Below are positions 41,489 through 50,826 of a stretch of 64,000 bases of DNA, piece after piece; the first letter of the stretch is position 1; each line of letters opens with the position of its first letter. The translations under genes and the position numbers were made by a program. The DNA comes from Sphingomonas jatrophae (GTDB lineage Bacteria > Pseudomonadota > Alphaproteobacteria > Sphingomonadales > Sphingomonadaceae): positions 1,054,001 through 1,118,000 of the forward strand of contig NZ_FOZG01000002.1 in assembly GCF_900113315.1 (NCBI RefSeq), written 5' to 3'. The notes beneath the pieces are model-generated. The model did no database searches and was not told the DNA's origin. It saw only the letters and a program-made list of their open reading frames with translations.

Positions 41489-42061
41489 CTGATCCACCTG
41501 CCCGTTGTCGAGAACCGTATCGCCCAGTTCGCGGCGCGGTTCGAACGGCACGGGACAGGCTGGGTCTACTACCGCGATGGTGCAAGCGGCGGCGTGCCGG
41601 TCAGCGATGCGGAGCACGCATCGCTCCTCGCCGACAATGAACGCCTGCTGCGCGGGACGGAGCGCGTCATGCGCTGGTGGCTGGTTGTCGCGGTGATTGC
41701 GGGTGCCGCTTGGGCGATCTGGACGGACGACGATCCGGGTCGGCACCCCTGGGCCTATGGCCTCTTGTTCGTCGCACCCATGCCGTGGGTGGCGCTCACC
41801 TTCCGCCGGGCGGATCGACTCGCCGACGAACTCGCAGGCCGCAGGGTCGCGATCGCCGCACCGCAGGGAGCCGACCGCGCGGCGCTCAGCCGGATGGCGG
41901 CGCTGCCGTGGAGCATCGGCGCGATGCTGGTGCTGGTCTGCGCTCTCCTCGCAGTGCAGAGCCGCCCGTGGGAGACGACGCAGCAGCGCCTGTGGCTGGC
42001 AGAGGCGGTGGCCGGCGGCGGCTTTGGCCTGTGGCTGCTCTGGCTCAAGCGCCGCCGCTGA
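41489..42061 (+). CDS. Membrane protein of unknown function, inferred CTG start
   Basis: A roughly 190-residue protein with two pairs of hydrophobic segments (WWLVVAVIAGAAWAIW near 62-77 with YGLLFVAPMPWVALTF near 90-105; WSIGAMLVLVCALLAV near 140-156 with AVAGGGFGLWLLWL near 170-184) and a soluble N-terminus (IHLPVVENRIAQFAARFERHGTGWVYYRDG). I could not find an ATG, GTG or TTG in frame that keeps the N-terminal text. The codon CTG at 41489 is ten bases after the fumarase stop, with GTGAGG overlapping that stop at the right distance, so I infer a CTG start. An ATG in front of MRWWLV would start it at 41669. Function unknown. Confidence 0.55.
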   Translation: MIHLPVVENRIAQFAARFERHGTGWVYYRDGASGGVPVSDAEHASLLADNERLLRGTERVMRWWLVVAVIAGAAWAIWTDDDPGRHPWAYGLLFVAPMPWVALTFRRADRLADELAGRRVAIAAPQGADRAALSRMAALPWSIGAMLVLVCALLAVQSRPWETTQQRLWLAEAVAGGGFGLWLLWLKRRR

Positions 42062-42064
42062 GCG

Positions 42065-43228
42065 TCACCGCGCCAGCCGTTCCTCGCTGAGCGAATAGGC
42101 CGAGCGCCGCCCCGTCTCCCCGTCCGGCACCGCCGTCACGAAGTAAGCGACGCCGCGCCCCCTCGCCCGGTTGATCCACAGGCCGGAGCGCAGGCCATAG
42201 GCATCGCCGCTATGCCCCACCCGCGGCACGCCGTCGCCGAACAGGTCGTCGCGGCAGCCGGCTCGGCGCGAGGGCAGCCGCTGTACCGCCAGGCCATAGC
42301 CGCAGATCGTGCCGGGCGTGCTTTCCCCCGTCACGCCGTTGCCGCCGTCATAGGCCCAGCGCTCCGCCAGCAGCGCCTCGACCGAAGCCGGCGTCAGCAG
42401 CCGTACCCCGTCCACCGCGCCGCCGCCCAGCAACAGCCGGCCGATCGTCGCCAGATCGCGCGCACTGATCCTGAGGCCGCCCTGCGGCGAGAACAACGCG
42501 CCATTCTCACCCGCCCGCCACGTCGCCAGATCGCACGAGCCATCCGCCGCCGGCACCACCGGGCAATCCGGCCGTCGCCCATGCAGATCGTCACGCAGCG
42601 GCTTGCCCGCGCGATCGTCCAGCTCCACCGCCCGCGCCACGGCCGCGTCGCCGCAGGTCGGCCAGTTGAAGCAGGCATCGAGCTTCAGCGGCGCCAGCAC
42701 CAGCCGCTGCATCAGCCGGTCGAAACGCTCGCCCGTCGCCCGCTCCATCACGCTGGCGACGACGGGGAAGTTCAGGTTGGCGTAGCGGAAGAAGTCGCCG
42801 GGGCCGTGCGCCGCATCCCACGCGCGGGGGTCGCGCACCCGTGATGCCAGCGTCTCGCCCAGCGGCACCGCATAATCCACCGCATCGGTCAGCCCGGCGC
42901 GGTGCGACAGCAGCAGGCGGAGCGTGACGGGCCGGTCCGGGAAGTTTGGGTGACGCAGCGGCCAGCCGAGCATGCCCGACACATCCGCATCAAGGTCTAG
43001 CCTGCCCGCCTCCACCAGCCGCATCACGCCGATCGCGACAACCAGCTTGGAAATGGACGCGATCCGCACCGGATCGTCCGCCGTCACCTGCCGCCGCGCA
43101 GACCGGTCGGCATAGCCGCTCGCCCGCACCTCGGTCACTCCCGCGGCGTCGAACGCCACCCGCACGCGCGCGCCCGGCGCCCCACAGGCGGCGAGCAGCA
43201 GGGTCAGTCCAAGGACGGTGACGCGCAT
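42065..43228 (-). CDS. Beta-lactamase-fold serine hydrolase, lipoprotein
   Basis: A 387-residue penicillin-binding-like hydrolase of the class C beta-lactamase/esterase fold. The lipobox LLAAC (Cys15) suggests membrane attachment. The catalytic SxxK is Ser58-x-x-Lys61 in [10 protein letters not shown], the second motif is YxN in FFRYANLNF near 160, and the third is the His-Ser-Gly type ([13 protein letters not shown] near 350). It has several cysteines in pairs ([26 protein letters not shown]) that can form periplasmic disulfides. I chose ATG 43228; ATG codons at 43231 and 43249 are possible. Its stop lies three bases from the convergent upstream gene. Substrate (ester, D-amino peptide or lactam) is unknown. 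Confidence 0.85.
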   Translation of the reverse strand: MRVTVLGLTLLLAACGAPGARVRVAFDAAGVTEVRASGYADRSARRQVTADDPVRIASISKLVVAIGVMRLVEAGRLDLDADVSGMLGWPLRHPNFPDRPVTLRLLLSHRAGLTDAVDYAVPLGETLASRVRDPRAWDAAHGPGDFFRYANLNFPVVASVMERATGERFDRLMQRLVLAPLKLDACFNWPTCGDAAVARAVELDDRAGKPLRDDLHGRRPDCPVVPAADGSCDLATWRAGENGALFSPQGGLRISARDLATIGRLLLGGGAVDGVRLLTPASVEALLAERWAYDGGNGVTGESTPGTICGYGLAVQRLPSRRAGCRDDLFGDGVPRVGHSGDAYGLRSGLWINRARGRGVAYFVTAVPDGETGRRSAYSLSEERLAR

Positions 43229-43310
43229 CATATCGCACGATACTGCCATGCCCCACGCGCGGGAACCACGCCCGCGCCTCGCGCGCTGCGGTGCGGCGAC
43301 AGGAGGTTGG

Positions 43311-44471
43311 ATGCGGCGGGCGGTGCGGATCTTCGGGACGGCGTTGCTGTTCCTCATCGTCGGGCTCTGCCTCGCGGCGGTCTGCGTGCCGCCGTTCCTC
43401 GACCGCGTCTATTATCAGGGCCCCGTCAGTGCCCATTTCGATGGCGCCCGCTTCTTCAATCCCGATGACGCGCCCGGCCGGCCGGCCGCGCGCTTCTCGC
43501 CTGCCCGGCTCATCCGCTTCCTCGCCCGCTCGGGCCGTGCGCCATGGCCCGAAAAGGTCGCCGTGCCGCGCGGCTATCCGCCGGCCGAGGCGACGCCTTG
43601 CCCGCCGATGCGCGGCGCGGTGGTGGAGAATTGGGGGCGCTGCTCGGCCCAGGTCGATCCTTTCGCCATGTGGGTGACATGGATCGGCCACGCCACCGCG
43701 CTCGTCCAGGCGAACGGCGTGTCGATCCTCACCGATCCGATCTGGTCGGAGCGCACCGGCCCGCTCGTCTTCGGGCCGAAGCGCGTGCGCGAGCCCGGCA
43801 TCCGGCTGGACGATCTGCCGAAGATCGACCTCATCCTGATCAGCCACGCCCACTGGGATCATCTCGATCTCCCCACGCTGAAGGCGCTGTGGGAGCGGGA
43901 CAAGCCGCTGATCGTCACGGGCCTCGGCAACGACACGATCCTGCGCAAGGCGGGCATCCCCGCGCAGGCGCACGACTGGGGCGGGCGCGTTGCGGTGAAG
44001 CCGGGCGTCGAGGTGATCGTCGAGCGGGTCCATCACTGGAGCACGCGCTGGGGCGCGGATCGCAACCGTGCCTTGTGGGCAGGCTTCGCGGTGCGGATGC
44101 CGGCGGGCAATCTGTTCTTCGCCGGGGATACCGGCTGGGGCGACGGCAGCTGGGTGCGGGAGGCGGCACGCCACGGCCCCTATCGCCTCGCCCTGATCCC
44201 GATCGGCGCCTTTCTGCCGCGCGAGATGATGCAGCCGAGCCACATCAGCCCGGTCGAGGCGGCGGACGTGTTCCGCGGCGTCGGCGCCGCCCACGCGCTC
44301 GGCATCCACTGGGGCACGTTCCAGCTGTCGGACGAGGCGATCGACGCGCCGCCGCTGCTGCTCGCGCAGACGCTGCGCGCGCGCGGCGTGCCGGCGGATC
44401 GCTTCCGCACGCTGGAGGTCGGGCGTCCCTGGGCGGTGCCGCCGCTGGCGCCCGCGCCGGCGCGGCGTTAA
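43311..44471 (+). CDS. NAPE-PLD-like MBL-fold hydrolase, membrane-anchored
   Basis: A 386-residue metallo-beta-lactamase-fold protein of the NAPE-hydrolysing phospholipase D-like/UlaG branch. Residues 1-28 form a membrane anchor or uncleaved signal ([19 protein letters not shown]). The metal motif is [11 protein letters not shown] (His179, His181, Asp183, His184), preceded by [28 protein letters not shown], typical of the branch, and followed by AGDTGWGDG and [15 protein letters not shown], with further metal ligands. AGGAGG sits five bases before ATG 43311. NAPE-PLD enzymes cut N-acylphosphatidylethanolamine, so a lipid substrate is possible, in keeping with other lipid genes here; it is not proven. 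Confidence 0.88.
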   Translation: MRRAVRIFGTALLFLIVGLCLAAVCVPPFLDRVYYQGPVSAHFDGARFFNPDDAPGRPAARFSPARLIRFLARSGRAPWPEKVAVPRGYPPAEATPCPPMRGAVVENWGRCSAQVDPFAMWVTWIGHATALVQANGVSILTDPIWSERTGPLVFGPKRVREPGIRLDDLPKIDLILISHAHWDHLDLPTLKALWERDKPLIVTGLGNDTILRKAGIPAQAHDWGGRVAVKPGVEVIVERVHHWSTRWGADRNRALWAGFAVRMPAGNLFFAGDTGWGDGSWVREAARHGPYRLALIPIGAFLPREMMQPSHISPVEAADVFRGVGAAHALGIHWGTFQLSDEAIDAPPLLLAQTLRARGVPADRFRTLEVGRPWAVPPLAPAPARR

Positions 44472-44482
44472 GGCGCACGGCC

Positions 44483-44899
44483 ATGACGCTCAGGCCCTTC
44501 CACCTCGCCTTTCCGGTCGACGATCTCGCCGCCGCGCGCGCTTTCTATGGCGGCGTGCTCGGCTGTCCCGAGGGGCGCAGTGCCGAGACGTGGATCGATT
44601 TCGATCTCTACGGCCACCAGATCGTCGCGCACCTCGCGCCCGCCCGCACCGATGCCGCGGCCAATCCGGTCGACGGCCATGACGTGCCCGTGCCGCATTT
44701 CGGCATCGTCCTGACCATGGCCGACTGGCAGGCACTGGCCGACCGGCTGGAGGCCGCGGGCACGCATTTCGGCATCGCGCCGCACATCCGTTTCCAGGGC
44801 CAGACAGGCGAGCAGGCGACCATGTTCTTCCGTGATCCGGCGGGCAATGCGCTCGAATTCAAGGCGTTTGCCGACGACGCGATGCTGTTCGCGAAATGA
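44483..44899 (+). CDS. VOC superfamily (glyoxalase-like) protein
   Basis: A 138-residue vicinal oxygen chelate fold protein. [25 protein letters not shown] is the first beta-alpha-beta-beta-beta module start, and [26 protein letters not shown] the second. Metal-ligand candidates are His8, Glu/His in the second module and Glu near [15 protein letters not shown], a typical terminal ligand. Its length matches single-copy VOC proteins such as dioxygenase-like or fosfomycin-resistance-like members, but no specific substrate is evident. The stop overlaps the SDR start by four bases (ATGA). Together with the upstream MBL gene it forms a close string. Confidence 0.88.
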   Translation: MTLRPFHLAFPVDDLAAARAFYGGVLGCPEGRSAETWIDFDLYGHQIVAHLAPARTDAAANPVDGHDVPVPHFGIVLTMADWQALADRLEAAGTHFGIAPHIRFQGQTGEQATMFFRDPAGNALEFKAFADDAMLFAK

Positions 44900-45651
44900 G
44901 CCGCACCGCCTTCATCACCGGCGCCACCGCCGGCATCGGGCTGGCAGCCGCGCGCCGCTTCGTCGAGGGTGGCTGGCGCGTCGTCGCGACGGGGCGGCGC
45001 GAGGATCGGCTGCGCGCTCTGCAGGACGAGTTGGGGGCAGAGCGCGTCCACATCGCCGCCTTCGACGTGGCGGACCGGCCGGCGATGGAGGCCGCCATCG
45101 CCGCACTGCCTGCGCCGTTTGCGGGCATCGATCTGCTGGTCAACAATGCCGGCCTCGCGCTCGGCACGGCGGTGGCGCAGGAAGCCGATCTCGACGGGTG
45201 GGAGCGGATGATCGCGACCAACGTCACCGCCCTCGTCACGCTCACGCGCCGGCTGTTGCCGATGCTGATCGAGCGGCGCGGCGCCATCGTCAACCTGTCC
45301 TCGGTGGCGGCGACGTACCCGTATCGTGGCGGCAACGTCTATGGCGGCACCAAGGCGTTCGTCCGCCAATTCTCGCTCGGCCTGCGCTCCGATCTGCACG
45401 GAACGGGCGTGCGCGTCACCTCGATCGAACCGGGCATGGTCGAGACCGAGTTCACCACCGTCCGCACGGGCGATCAGGCCGCGTCCGACGCCTTCTATGC
45501 GGACATGACGCCGATGACCGGCGACGACATCGCCGAGACGATCTTCTGGGTGGCGACGCTGCCGCCGCACCTCAACATCAATGCACTGGAATTGATGCCG
45601 GTCGATCAGAGCTTCGCCGGCTTCCAGGTGGATCGCCCGGGCCGCCGCTGA
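44896..45651 (+). CDS. SDR family NADP-dependent oxidoreductase (YdfG-like)
   Basis: A 251-residue classical short-chain dehydrogenase. The cofactor-binding motif is TGATAGIG (8-15) and the NNAG element is [12 protein letters not shown] near 80-91. The catalytic Ser is in [14 protein letters not shown], with Tyr and Lys in [13 protein letters not shown]. The layout and the C-terminal [18 protein letters not shown] match YdfG-type 3-hydroxy acid or serine dehydrogenases. It is translationally coupled to the VOC gene. It converges with tonB, and the stops are only ten bases apart. Confidence 0.93.
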   Translation: MSRTAFITGATAGIGLAAARRFVEGGWRVVATGRREDRLRALQDELGAERVHIAAFDVADRPAMEAAIAALPAPFAGIDLLVNNAGLALGTAVAQEADLDGWERMIATNVTALVTLTRRLLPMLIERRGAIVNLSSVAATYPYRGGNVYGGTKAFVRQFSLGLRSDLHGTGVRVTSIEPGMVETEFTTVRTGDQAASDAFYADMTPMTGDDIAETIFWVATLPPHLNINALELMPVDQSFAGFQVDRPGRR

Positions 45652-45661
45652 GCGCGCCCGT

Positions 45662-46420
45662 TCAGCTCAGCTGGAACGGGATGTTGAGATAGCCGACCGC
45701 TTCCACCGGCTCGCCCGCTTGCGTGCCGGGCAGGAAGCGCCAGCGCCGCACCGTATCCAGCGCCGCCTCGTCCAGCCGGTCGAACCCGCTGGTGCGCGCC
45801 ACGGCAATCTCCTTCACCCGGCCGTCCGTCGTGATGACGACCCGCAGGCGAACGGTGCCCTGCTCCTTCTTGCGGCGCGACTCGGTGGGGTAACGCGGCG
45901 ATGGATTGTTCAGGCTCTTGGCCGACCCGTTCGGCGGCACGATCGGCGCTGCGATCACAGCGGCAGGCGCGGGCGCGGCCGGTGCGGGCGTCTCCGCCAC
46001 GACGGGCGTCGGCGCGGGCACGCTGACGACGGGGGTGGAGGCGACCGGCGCATCGACGATGCGGGGCGGCGCGACGACCGCGGTCACCGCAGGGGCGGGC
46101 GGCTGCGGCGCCTCGGGCGGGGGCGGCGCCTCGGGCGGGGGCGGCGGCGCGGCCTCCAGCGGCGGCGGCGGCACATCCTCCGCCAGCTCGATCACCTTCA
46201 GCTCGCTATATTTCGGCTTGCTGACGGGGATCACGTCCAACTTGATGAGCACGAAGATCAAGAGAACGTGCAGCGCCGCGATGGCGGCCAGCGCGATCAG
46301 GTTCGGGCCGGAGCGCTCACCATAACGGGCAGGCGGCGCGGGTGGCGTGACGACCAGCCGCAACGCCGGCTGTCGCCGGTCGGCGTCCGGATGCTCGGCC
46401 CGTGCAAATGCCGTCGCCAT
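45662..46420 (-). CDS. tonB: TonB-family energy transducer
   Basis: Couples the inner-membrane proton motive force to outer-membrane TonB-dependent receptors. A 252-residue protein with an N-terminal membrane anchor at about 42-60 (LIALAAIAALHVLLIFVLI), an extended Pro/Ala/Val-rich periplasmic spacer at about 80-160 (PPPPLEAAPPPPPEAPPPPEAPQPP), and a C-terminal TonB domain at about 168-250. The latter has the SPRYPTESRRKKEQGTVRLRVVI and FDRLDEAALDTVRRWRFLPG segments. ExbB/ExbD are not next to it. A Fur-box-like palindrome lies about 50 bases upstream at 46470-46489, consistent with iron control. Confidence 0.94.
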   Translation of the reverse strand: MATAFARAEHPDADRRQPALRLVVTPPAPPARYGERSGPNLIALAAIAALHVLLIFVLIKLDVIPVSKPKYSELKVIELAEDVPPPPLEAAPPPPPEAPPPPEAPQPPAPAVTAVVAPPRIVDAPVASTPVVSVPAPTPVVAETPAPAAPAPAAVIAAPIVPPNGSAKSLNNPSPRYPTESRRKKEQGTVRLRVVITTDGRVKEIAVARTSGFDRLDEAALDTVRRWRFLPGTQAGEPVEAVGYLNIPFQLS

Positions 46421-46469
46421 CGCTGAACCCTCTTTGAACGGTCTCAGCGATCTCGCTAATCGAACAGGT

Positions 46470-46489
46470 AATGCGAATCAATCGCAATT
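46470..46489. promoter_or_regulatory. Fur-box-like operator upstream of tonB
   Basis: AATGCGAATCAATCGCAATT contains the inverted repeat TGCGA-ATCAA-TCGCA, resembling alphaproteobacterial Fur operators. On the minus strand it overlaps a TTGATT -35 element 17 bases before TAGCGA, 50-70 bases ahead of the tonB start, and it also covers the last codons of the RHH gene. Confidence 0.5.
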
Positions 46490-46714
46490 CGCCGCAGCCC
46501 GCGCCCGCTCGAACAGCCACACCCGGATCGCGCTGGCGAGATTGGCAGCGTCCTGCGCCTGCACCCGCACCGCGTCGATCCGCGCGACCAGCGCCGACAG
46601 CGGCAGCCCGTCAGTCGCCGCCGCTTCCTCCAGCGCCGTCCAGAAGATGGGTTCGAGGCTGAGCGACGTGGCGTGGCCGGCGATCGTCACCGATCGTTTT
46701 ACCGGACCCGCCAC
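46478..46714 (-). CDS. Ribbon-helix-helix domain protein
   Basis: A 78-residue protein of the RHH_4 type (often annotated as arylsulfate-sulfotransferase-like by historical error). It starts MAGPVKRSVTIAGHATSLSLEPIFWTALEEAA: a basic beta strand (KRSVTIAGHATSLSL) followed by two helices, as in ribbon-helix-helix DNA-binding proteins. The remainder is helical and charged (VRVQAQDAANLASAIRVWLFERAR). It follows phaB by ten bases on the same strand. It may be a small repressor or an antitoxin-like protein; no toxin partner is adjacent. Confidence 0.8.
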   Translation of the reverse strand: MAGPVKRSVTIAGHATSLSLEPIFWTALEEAAATDGLPLSALVARIDAVRVQAQDAANLASAIRVWLFERARAAANCD

Positions 46715-46724
46715 CGCGCCCGCC

Positions 46725-47447
46725 TCAATACATGTGCTGGCCGCCGTTGATCGACAGCGTCGATCCGGTGACGAAGCCGGCTTCCTCGCCGCACAGGAAC
46801 ACGACGCCGCGGGCGATCTCCTCCGCCTCGCCCAGCCGGCCGACGGGGATCTTGGCGACGATCTTGGTCAGCACGTCCTGCGGCACCGCGGCGACCATGT
46901 CGGTATCGATATAGCCGGGCGCGATCGCGTTCACCGTGATGCCGAACTTCGCGCCTTCCTGCGCCAGCGCCTTGGTGAAGCCATGGATGCCCGACTTGGC
47001 GGCGGCATAATTGACCTGGCCATATTGGCCCGCCTGCCCGTTGATCGAGCCGATGTTGACGAACCGGCCCCAGCCGCGCCCTTTCATGCCGGCGAAGGTC
47101 GCCTTGGCCATGTTGAAGCAGCCGCCGAGATTCGTGTCGATCACGTCCTTCCACGCCTGGTAGTCCATGCGCAGCAGCGTGCCGTCGCGCGTGATGCCGG
47201 CATTGTTGACGACGATGTCGACGGGGCCGAGCTCCGCCTCCACCGCGGCGACGCCGGCCGCGCAAGCTTCATGATCGGCCACGTCCCACTTGAAGGCGCG
47301 GATGCCCGTCCGCTCGGTAAAGGCCTGTGCCCGCGCCTCGTTGCCGGCATAATTGGCCGCGACGGTGCATCCCACCGCCTTCAGCGCGGTGCTGATCGCC
47401 TCGCCGATACCACGGGTTCCGCCCGTCACGATCGCTACGCGCGCCAT
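46725..47447 (-). CDS. phaB: Acetoacetyl-CoA reductase
   Basis: NADPH-dependent SDR that reduces acetoacetyl-CoA to (R)-3-hydroxybutyryl-CoA for polyhydroxybutyrate. The 240-residue protein has the motif VTGGTRGIGEAIS (7-19), the NNAG element VDIVVNNAGITRDGTLLRM near 78-96, GRFVNIGSINGQAGQYGQVNYAAAKSG with catalytic Ser, Tyr and Lys, and the PhaB-typical IAPGYIDTDMVAAVPQDVL. ATG 47447 is chosen; an ATG at 47450 adds one residue. No phaA or phaC is in the window, so the synthase must be elsewhere. It is between hemH and the RHH gene on the same strand. Confidence 0.94.
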   Translation of the reverse strand: MARVAIVTGGTRGIGEAISTALKAVGCTVAANYAGNEARAQAFTERTGIRAFKWDVADHEACAAGVAAVEAELGPVDIVVNNAGITRDGTLLRMDYQAWKDVIDTNLGGCFNMAKATFAGMKGRGWGRFVNIGSINGQAGQYGQVNYAAAKSGIHGFTKALAQEGAKFGITVNAIAPGYIDTDMVAAVPQDVLTKIVAKIPVGRLGEAEEIARGVVFLCGEEAGFVTGSTLSINGGQHMY

Positions 47448-47483
47448 CATCGCCTCTCCCGCTGTAAACTTGTCCGACAAGCC

Positions 47484-48491
47484 TTATGCCGCACCGATCC
47501 AGCCTTCAAGCTCGCGCCCAAGGATGGTTCGTAACATTGCAATGCCCGCCTCGCCGTCGTTGAGGCAGGGCAGGTAATCGAACCGCTCGCCGCCTGCCGC
47601 CAGGAACGTCTCGCGTCCGCGGATCGCCAGCTCCTCCAGCGTCTCCAGGCAGTCGGCGGCGAAGCCGGGCGCGACGATGGCGACGCGGCGCACGCCCCTG
47701 GCGGGCAGGCCGGCCAGCACCGTGTCGGTCGCCGGCTCCAGCCATTTCGCCCGGCCGAAGCGCGACTGAAAGGTGACGATCAGCTCCCGCCCCAGCGCCT
47801 CCGACAGCAATCGCGCGGTCTTCTGGCAATGACAGTGATAGGGGTCGCCCAGCGCCAGCGTGCGCGCGGGCATGCCGTGGAAGCTGGCGAGGATCGCGTC
47901 CGGCGCCTGCTCCAGCGTGCTCAGCGACTTTTGCACGCTCGCCGCCAGCGCCGCGATATAGGCGGGATCGTCATGATAGGGCGGCAGCGTGCGCAGCGCC
48001 GGTTGCCAGCGCATGCCGGCGAGCGCGAGAAAGGCGGCATCGTTCGCCGTCGCCGTCGTCGCCGCGCAATATTGCGGATAGAGCGGCGCCAGCAGGATGC
48101 GCTCGCACCCCTCGGCCTTCAGCGCCGCCAGCCGCTCGCCGATTGCGGGATTGCCGTAGCGCATGGCATGATCGACGATCACGTCCGGCCCGAACGCACC
48201 CTGCAGTGCCTGCGCCTGCGCGCGGGTGATCGCGGCTAGCGGCGATCCTGCCTCGCTCCACACCTGCTTGTAGGCATGCGCGGATTTTTTCGGCCGCGTG
48301 CGCAGGATCACGCCGCGCAGGATCGGCTGCCAGACGATCTGCGGGATCTCCACCACGCGCCGGTCGGAGAGGAATTCGGCGAGGTAGCGGCGCACCGCAG
48401 CGGGCTCCGCCGCATCGGGCGTCCCGAGGTTGACCAGCAGCACGCCGACACGCGGACGCGGGATGTTGGGATGATCGGAAGGCGGTGTCAT
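47484..48491 (-). CDS. hemH: Ferrochelatase
   Basis: Inserts ferrous iron into protoporphyrin IX, the final step of heme synthesis, at the inner membrane. A 335-residue protein with GVLLVNLGTPDAAEPAAVRRYLAEFLSD (15-42), the ferrochelatase signature around the catalytic His in LASFHGMPARTLALGDPYHCHCQKTARLL near 203-230, and LTFQSRFGRAKWLEPATD near 243-260. No [2Fe-2S] extension is seen at the C-terminus. The downstream phaB begins 36 bases after the stop. Heme supply relates to the cytochrome b gene and the TonB gene, but no regulatory link can be shown. Confidence 0.95.
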   Translation of the reverse strand: MTPPSDHPNIPRPRVGVLLVNLGTPDAAEPAAVRRYLAEFLSDRRVVEIPQIVWQPILRGVILRTRPKKSAHAYKQVWSEAGSPLAAITRAQAQALQGAFGPDVIVDHAMRYGNPAIGERLAALKAEGCERILLAPLYPQYCAATTATANDAAFLALAGMRWQPALRTLPPYHDDPAYIAALAASVQKSLSTLEQAPDAILASFHGMPARTLALGDPYHCHCQKTARLLSEALGRELIVTFQSRFGRAKWLEPATDTVLAGLPARGVRRVAIVAPGFAADCLETLEELAIRGRETFLAAGGERFDYLPCLNDGEAGIAMLRTILGRELEGWIGAA

Positions 48492-48518
48492 GCGCCCGCT
48501 CCTTGCCCGACGATGGCG

Positions 48519-50729
48519 TCAAGCGCCATCGCTGCGCAAAGGCAGGGTTCGCATCCGCCGCCCGCCGGCCGCCAGCGCGTTGGCGATGGCCGGCGCGACC
48601 GGCGGCACCGCGAGTTCCCCGACGCCGCCCGGTGCCGCATCGCTCGCGACGATCTCCACGAGGATCTCGGGCGTATCCGCCAGCACCGGCAGGCCGAGGT
48701 CGGCGAAGCTCGTCTGCTCGGGCAAGCCGTCCGCATAGGTGATCGCGCCGCCCAGCGCCGCCGCCAGCCCCCAGATCAATCCGCTTTCCACCTGCTGGCG
48801 GACGATCTCCGGATGGATCACGCGCCCGACATCCACCGTTGCCGCCAGCCGGTCCACCCGCACCCGCCCGTCCGCAATCCGTGCCTCCGCCAGCACCGCG
48901 GCATAGCTGCCGAAGCCGGCATGCAGCGCGAGGCCCTGCCCGTTGCCCGGCCCCTGCCAGCCGCCCAGCGCCGCGACGCCCGTCAGGCAGCGCGCCAGTC
49001 GCGGCTGGCCGCCAAGCATCTGCACGCGGTAGCCGAACGGATCCTGGCCGCCGAGCGCCGCCAGCTCATCGACGAAGCTTTCGGTGAAGAAGGCGGTGTA
49101 GCTGTGCGCGACCGAGCGCCACATCCCCGTCGGCACGCCCAGATCGACAGGCAGGTGATCCACCGCCAGCGCAGGGATGGCATAAGGCGGCCGCGCGCCC
49201 TCCACCGCGGCGGCCTCCGCCTCTCCGGCGCCGCCCATGCCGCGCGTGCCGCCCCGCACCATCATCTCGCCCATGGTGGAGGGCGCCGCGATCCGCGCCT
49301 GCCAGCCGAGGATGCGCCCGTCCGGCGCCAGCCGCGCCGCCATCGCCGCGCGGGCGGGCGGCCGATTGCGCGCCGCCCGCGTCTCCTCCTCGCGCGACCA
49401 GCAGAGCTGCACCGGCCGCTTCAGCTTGGCCGCCAGCACCGCCACCTGCTCCACCGCGTCCGTCTCCGCCTTGCGGCCGAAGCCGCCGCCGATCGGCATC
49501 GGATAAAGCGTCACCTGCACAGGCGACAGGCCGATCGCCCGCGCCGCGGCATCGCGCGCCGCCACCTGCGCCTGCACCGGCGCCCAAACCTCCAGCCGAT
49601 CACCGGAAAAACGCGCAGTGGCGACCAGCGGCTCGATCGGTGCATGCGCAGCGAACGGCACGGCATAGCGCGCGGTGATCACCTCCCGGCCGCGGAACAC
49701 CTCACCCAGGCCGCCCGCTTCGGCGAAGCGCCCGCCCGCGCCCGTCGCCAGCGCCTGCTCCAGCGCCGCATCGATCGTCGCCTGGCTCGGCCGCGCGGCG
49801 CGGCTGGTGAAGGCGATCCCCATGGCCTCCAGCGCCCGCTCCGCCGCCCACGTGTTGGTCGCCACCGCCGCGACCCAGCCCGGCCGGTCGATCACTGCCA
49901 GCAAGTGCGGCACGGCAAAGGCCTTGGCGGTGTCGAAGCCGGTGACCACGCTGTCGCCCAGCGGCCCCTGCCGGATCGCGGCGAACACCATGTCGGGCAA
50001 CCGCACGTCGGCGGCGAATCGGATCGATCCGTCCACCTTCGCCGGCAGATCCAGCCGCGGCACCGATTTGCCGACCAACCCGTCCGGTCGCCGTCCCCGC
50101 GGCGGCGGATCGTCGGGCGGGGTCAGCGTCGCCGCCTTCGCCGCCAGCTCGCCGAAGCGCAGCCGGTCGGTGCCGCGGGTGACGAAGCCCGCCTCGGTAT
50201 CGCACGCCTCCCAGGCCACGCCCCAGCGCTCTGCCGCCGCCATGCACAGCAGCGCCCGCGCCACCGCGCCGGCATGGCGGTATTTCGCCTCGAACGCGCG
50301 GATCGAGGTGGAACCGCCCGTCAGCATCAGCGGCCCCTGCCGCGCCACCGCACCGCCGATCGATCGCGCCAGTCCGTCCAGCATCGCCGGCGCGCGCGCG
50401 GCGGCGGCATCGCCGACGATCAGCTCGTTCGCATAAGCCGGGTGGATCGGCGCGGTCTCGACGCCCACCGTCCGCCAATCCGCCCCCAGCGCATCCGCCA
50501 GGATCTGCGGCAGCGACGTCCACACGCCCTGCCCCATCTCCGCCTGGCCGACGATGACGGTGACATGCCCGTCCTCGCCGATCTTCAGAAACGGGTCGAG
50601 CACATGCTCGCCGACGGCGGCGACGAGGTTCGGCGGCGCACGCCGCGGCAGCGCCGCAAAGCCGACCAGCAGGCCAAGCCCCGCGCCGCCGCCGATCAGA
50701 AGCCTGCGGCGGGTAAGGCCTGTTGTCAT
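48519..50729 (-). CDS. Molybdopterin cofactor-binding large subunit (isoquinoline 1-oxidoreductase beta type)
   Basis: A 736-residue xanthine-oxidase-family large subunit of the IorB/CoxL branch. A Tat signal (MTTGLTRRRLLIGGGAGLGLLVGFAAL) suggests export with a folded small subunit. Typical text includes GEDGHVTVIVGQAEMGQGVWTSLPQILAD near 66-95, MLTGGSTSIRAFE near 135, and the final GVGELAVPPVAPAIANAL with the catalytic Glu of the GEL/GVGE element. The matching (2Fe-2S) small subunit is not adjacent; a candidate is at 3735-4277. Substrate is unknown; N-heterocycles or aldehydes are usual. It sits just upstream of hemH on the same strand. Confidence 0.92.
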   Translation of the reverse strand: MTTGLTRRRLLIGGGAGLGLLVGFAALPRRAPPNLVAAVGEHVLDPFLKIGEDGHVTVIVGQAEMGQGVWTSLPQILADALGADWRTVGVETAPIHPAYANELIVGDAAAARAPAMLDGLARSIGGAVARQGPLMLTGGSTSIRAFEAKYRHAGAVARALLCMAAAERWGVAWEACDTEAGFVTRGTDRLRFGELAAKAATLTPPDDPPPRGRRPDGLVGKSVPRLDLPAKVDGSIRFAADVRLPDMVFAAIRQGPLGDSVVTGFDTAKAFAVPHLLAVIDRPGWVAAVATNTWAAERALEAMGIAFTSRAARPSQATIDAALEQALATGAGGRFAEAGGLGEVFRGREVITARYAVPFAAHAPIEPLVATARFSGDRLEVWAPVQAQVAARDAAARAIGLSPVQVTLYPMPIGGGFGRKAETDAVEQVAVLAAKLKRPVQLCWSREEETRAARNRPPARAAMAARLAPDGRILGWQARIAAPSTMGEMMVRGGTRGMGGAGEAEAAAVEGARPPYAIPALAVDHLPVDLGVPTGMWRSVAHSYTAFFTESFVDELAALGGQDPFGYRVQMLGGQPRLARCLTGVAALGGWQGPGNGQGLALHAGFGSYAAVLAEARIADGRVRVDRLAATVDVGRVIHPEIVRQQVESGLIWGLAAALGGAITYADGLPEQTSFADLGLPVLADTPEILVEIVASDAAPGGVGELAVPPVAPAIANALAAGGRRMRTLPLRSDGA

Positions 50730-50826
50730 CCTGTCCGTCTAGACCATGGCGGGCGGCGATCAAGCGGATGTCCTTAACCGGGCTGAAAGCCGGCCGTGCC
50801 ACAAGGGCGACGAGGGGAGACGGGCG

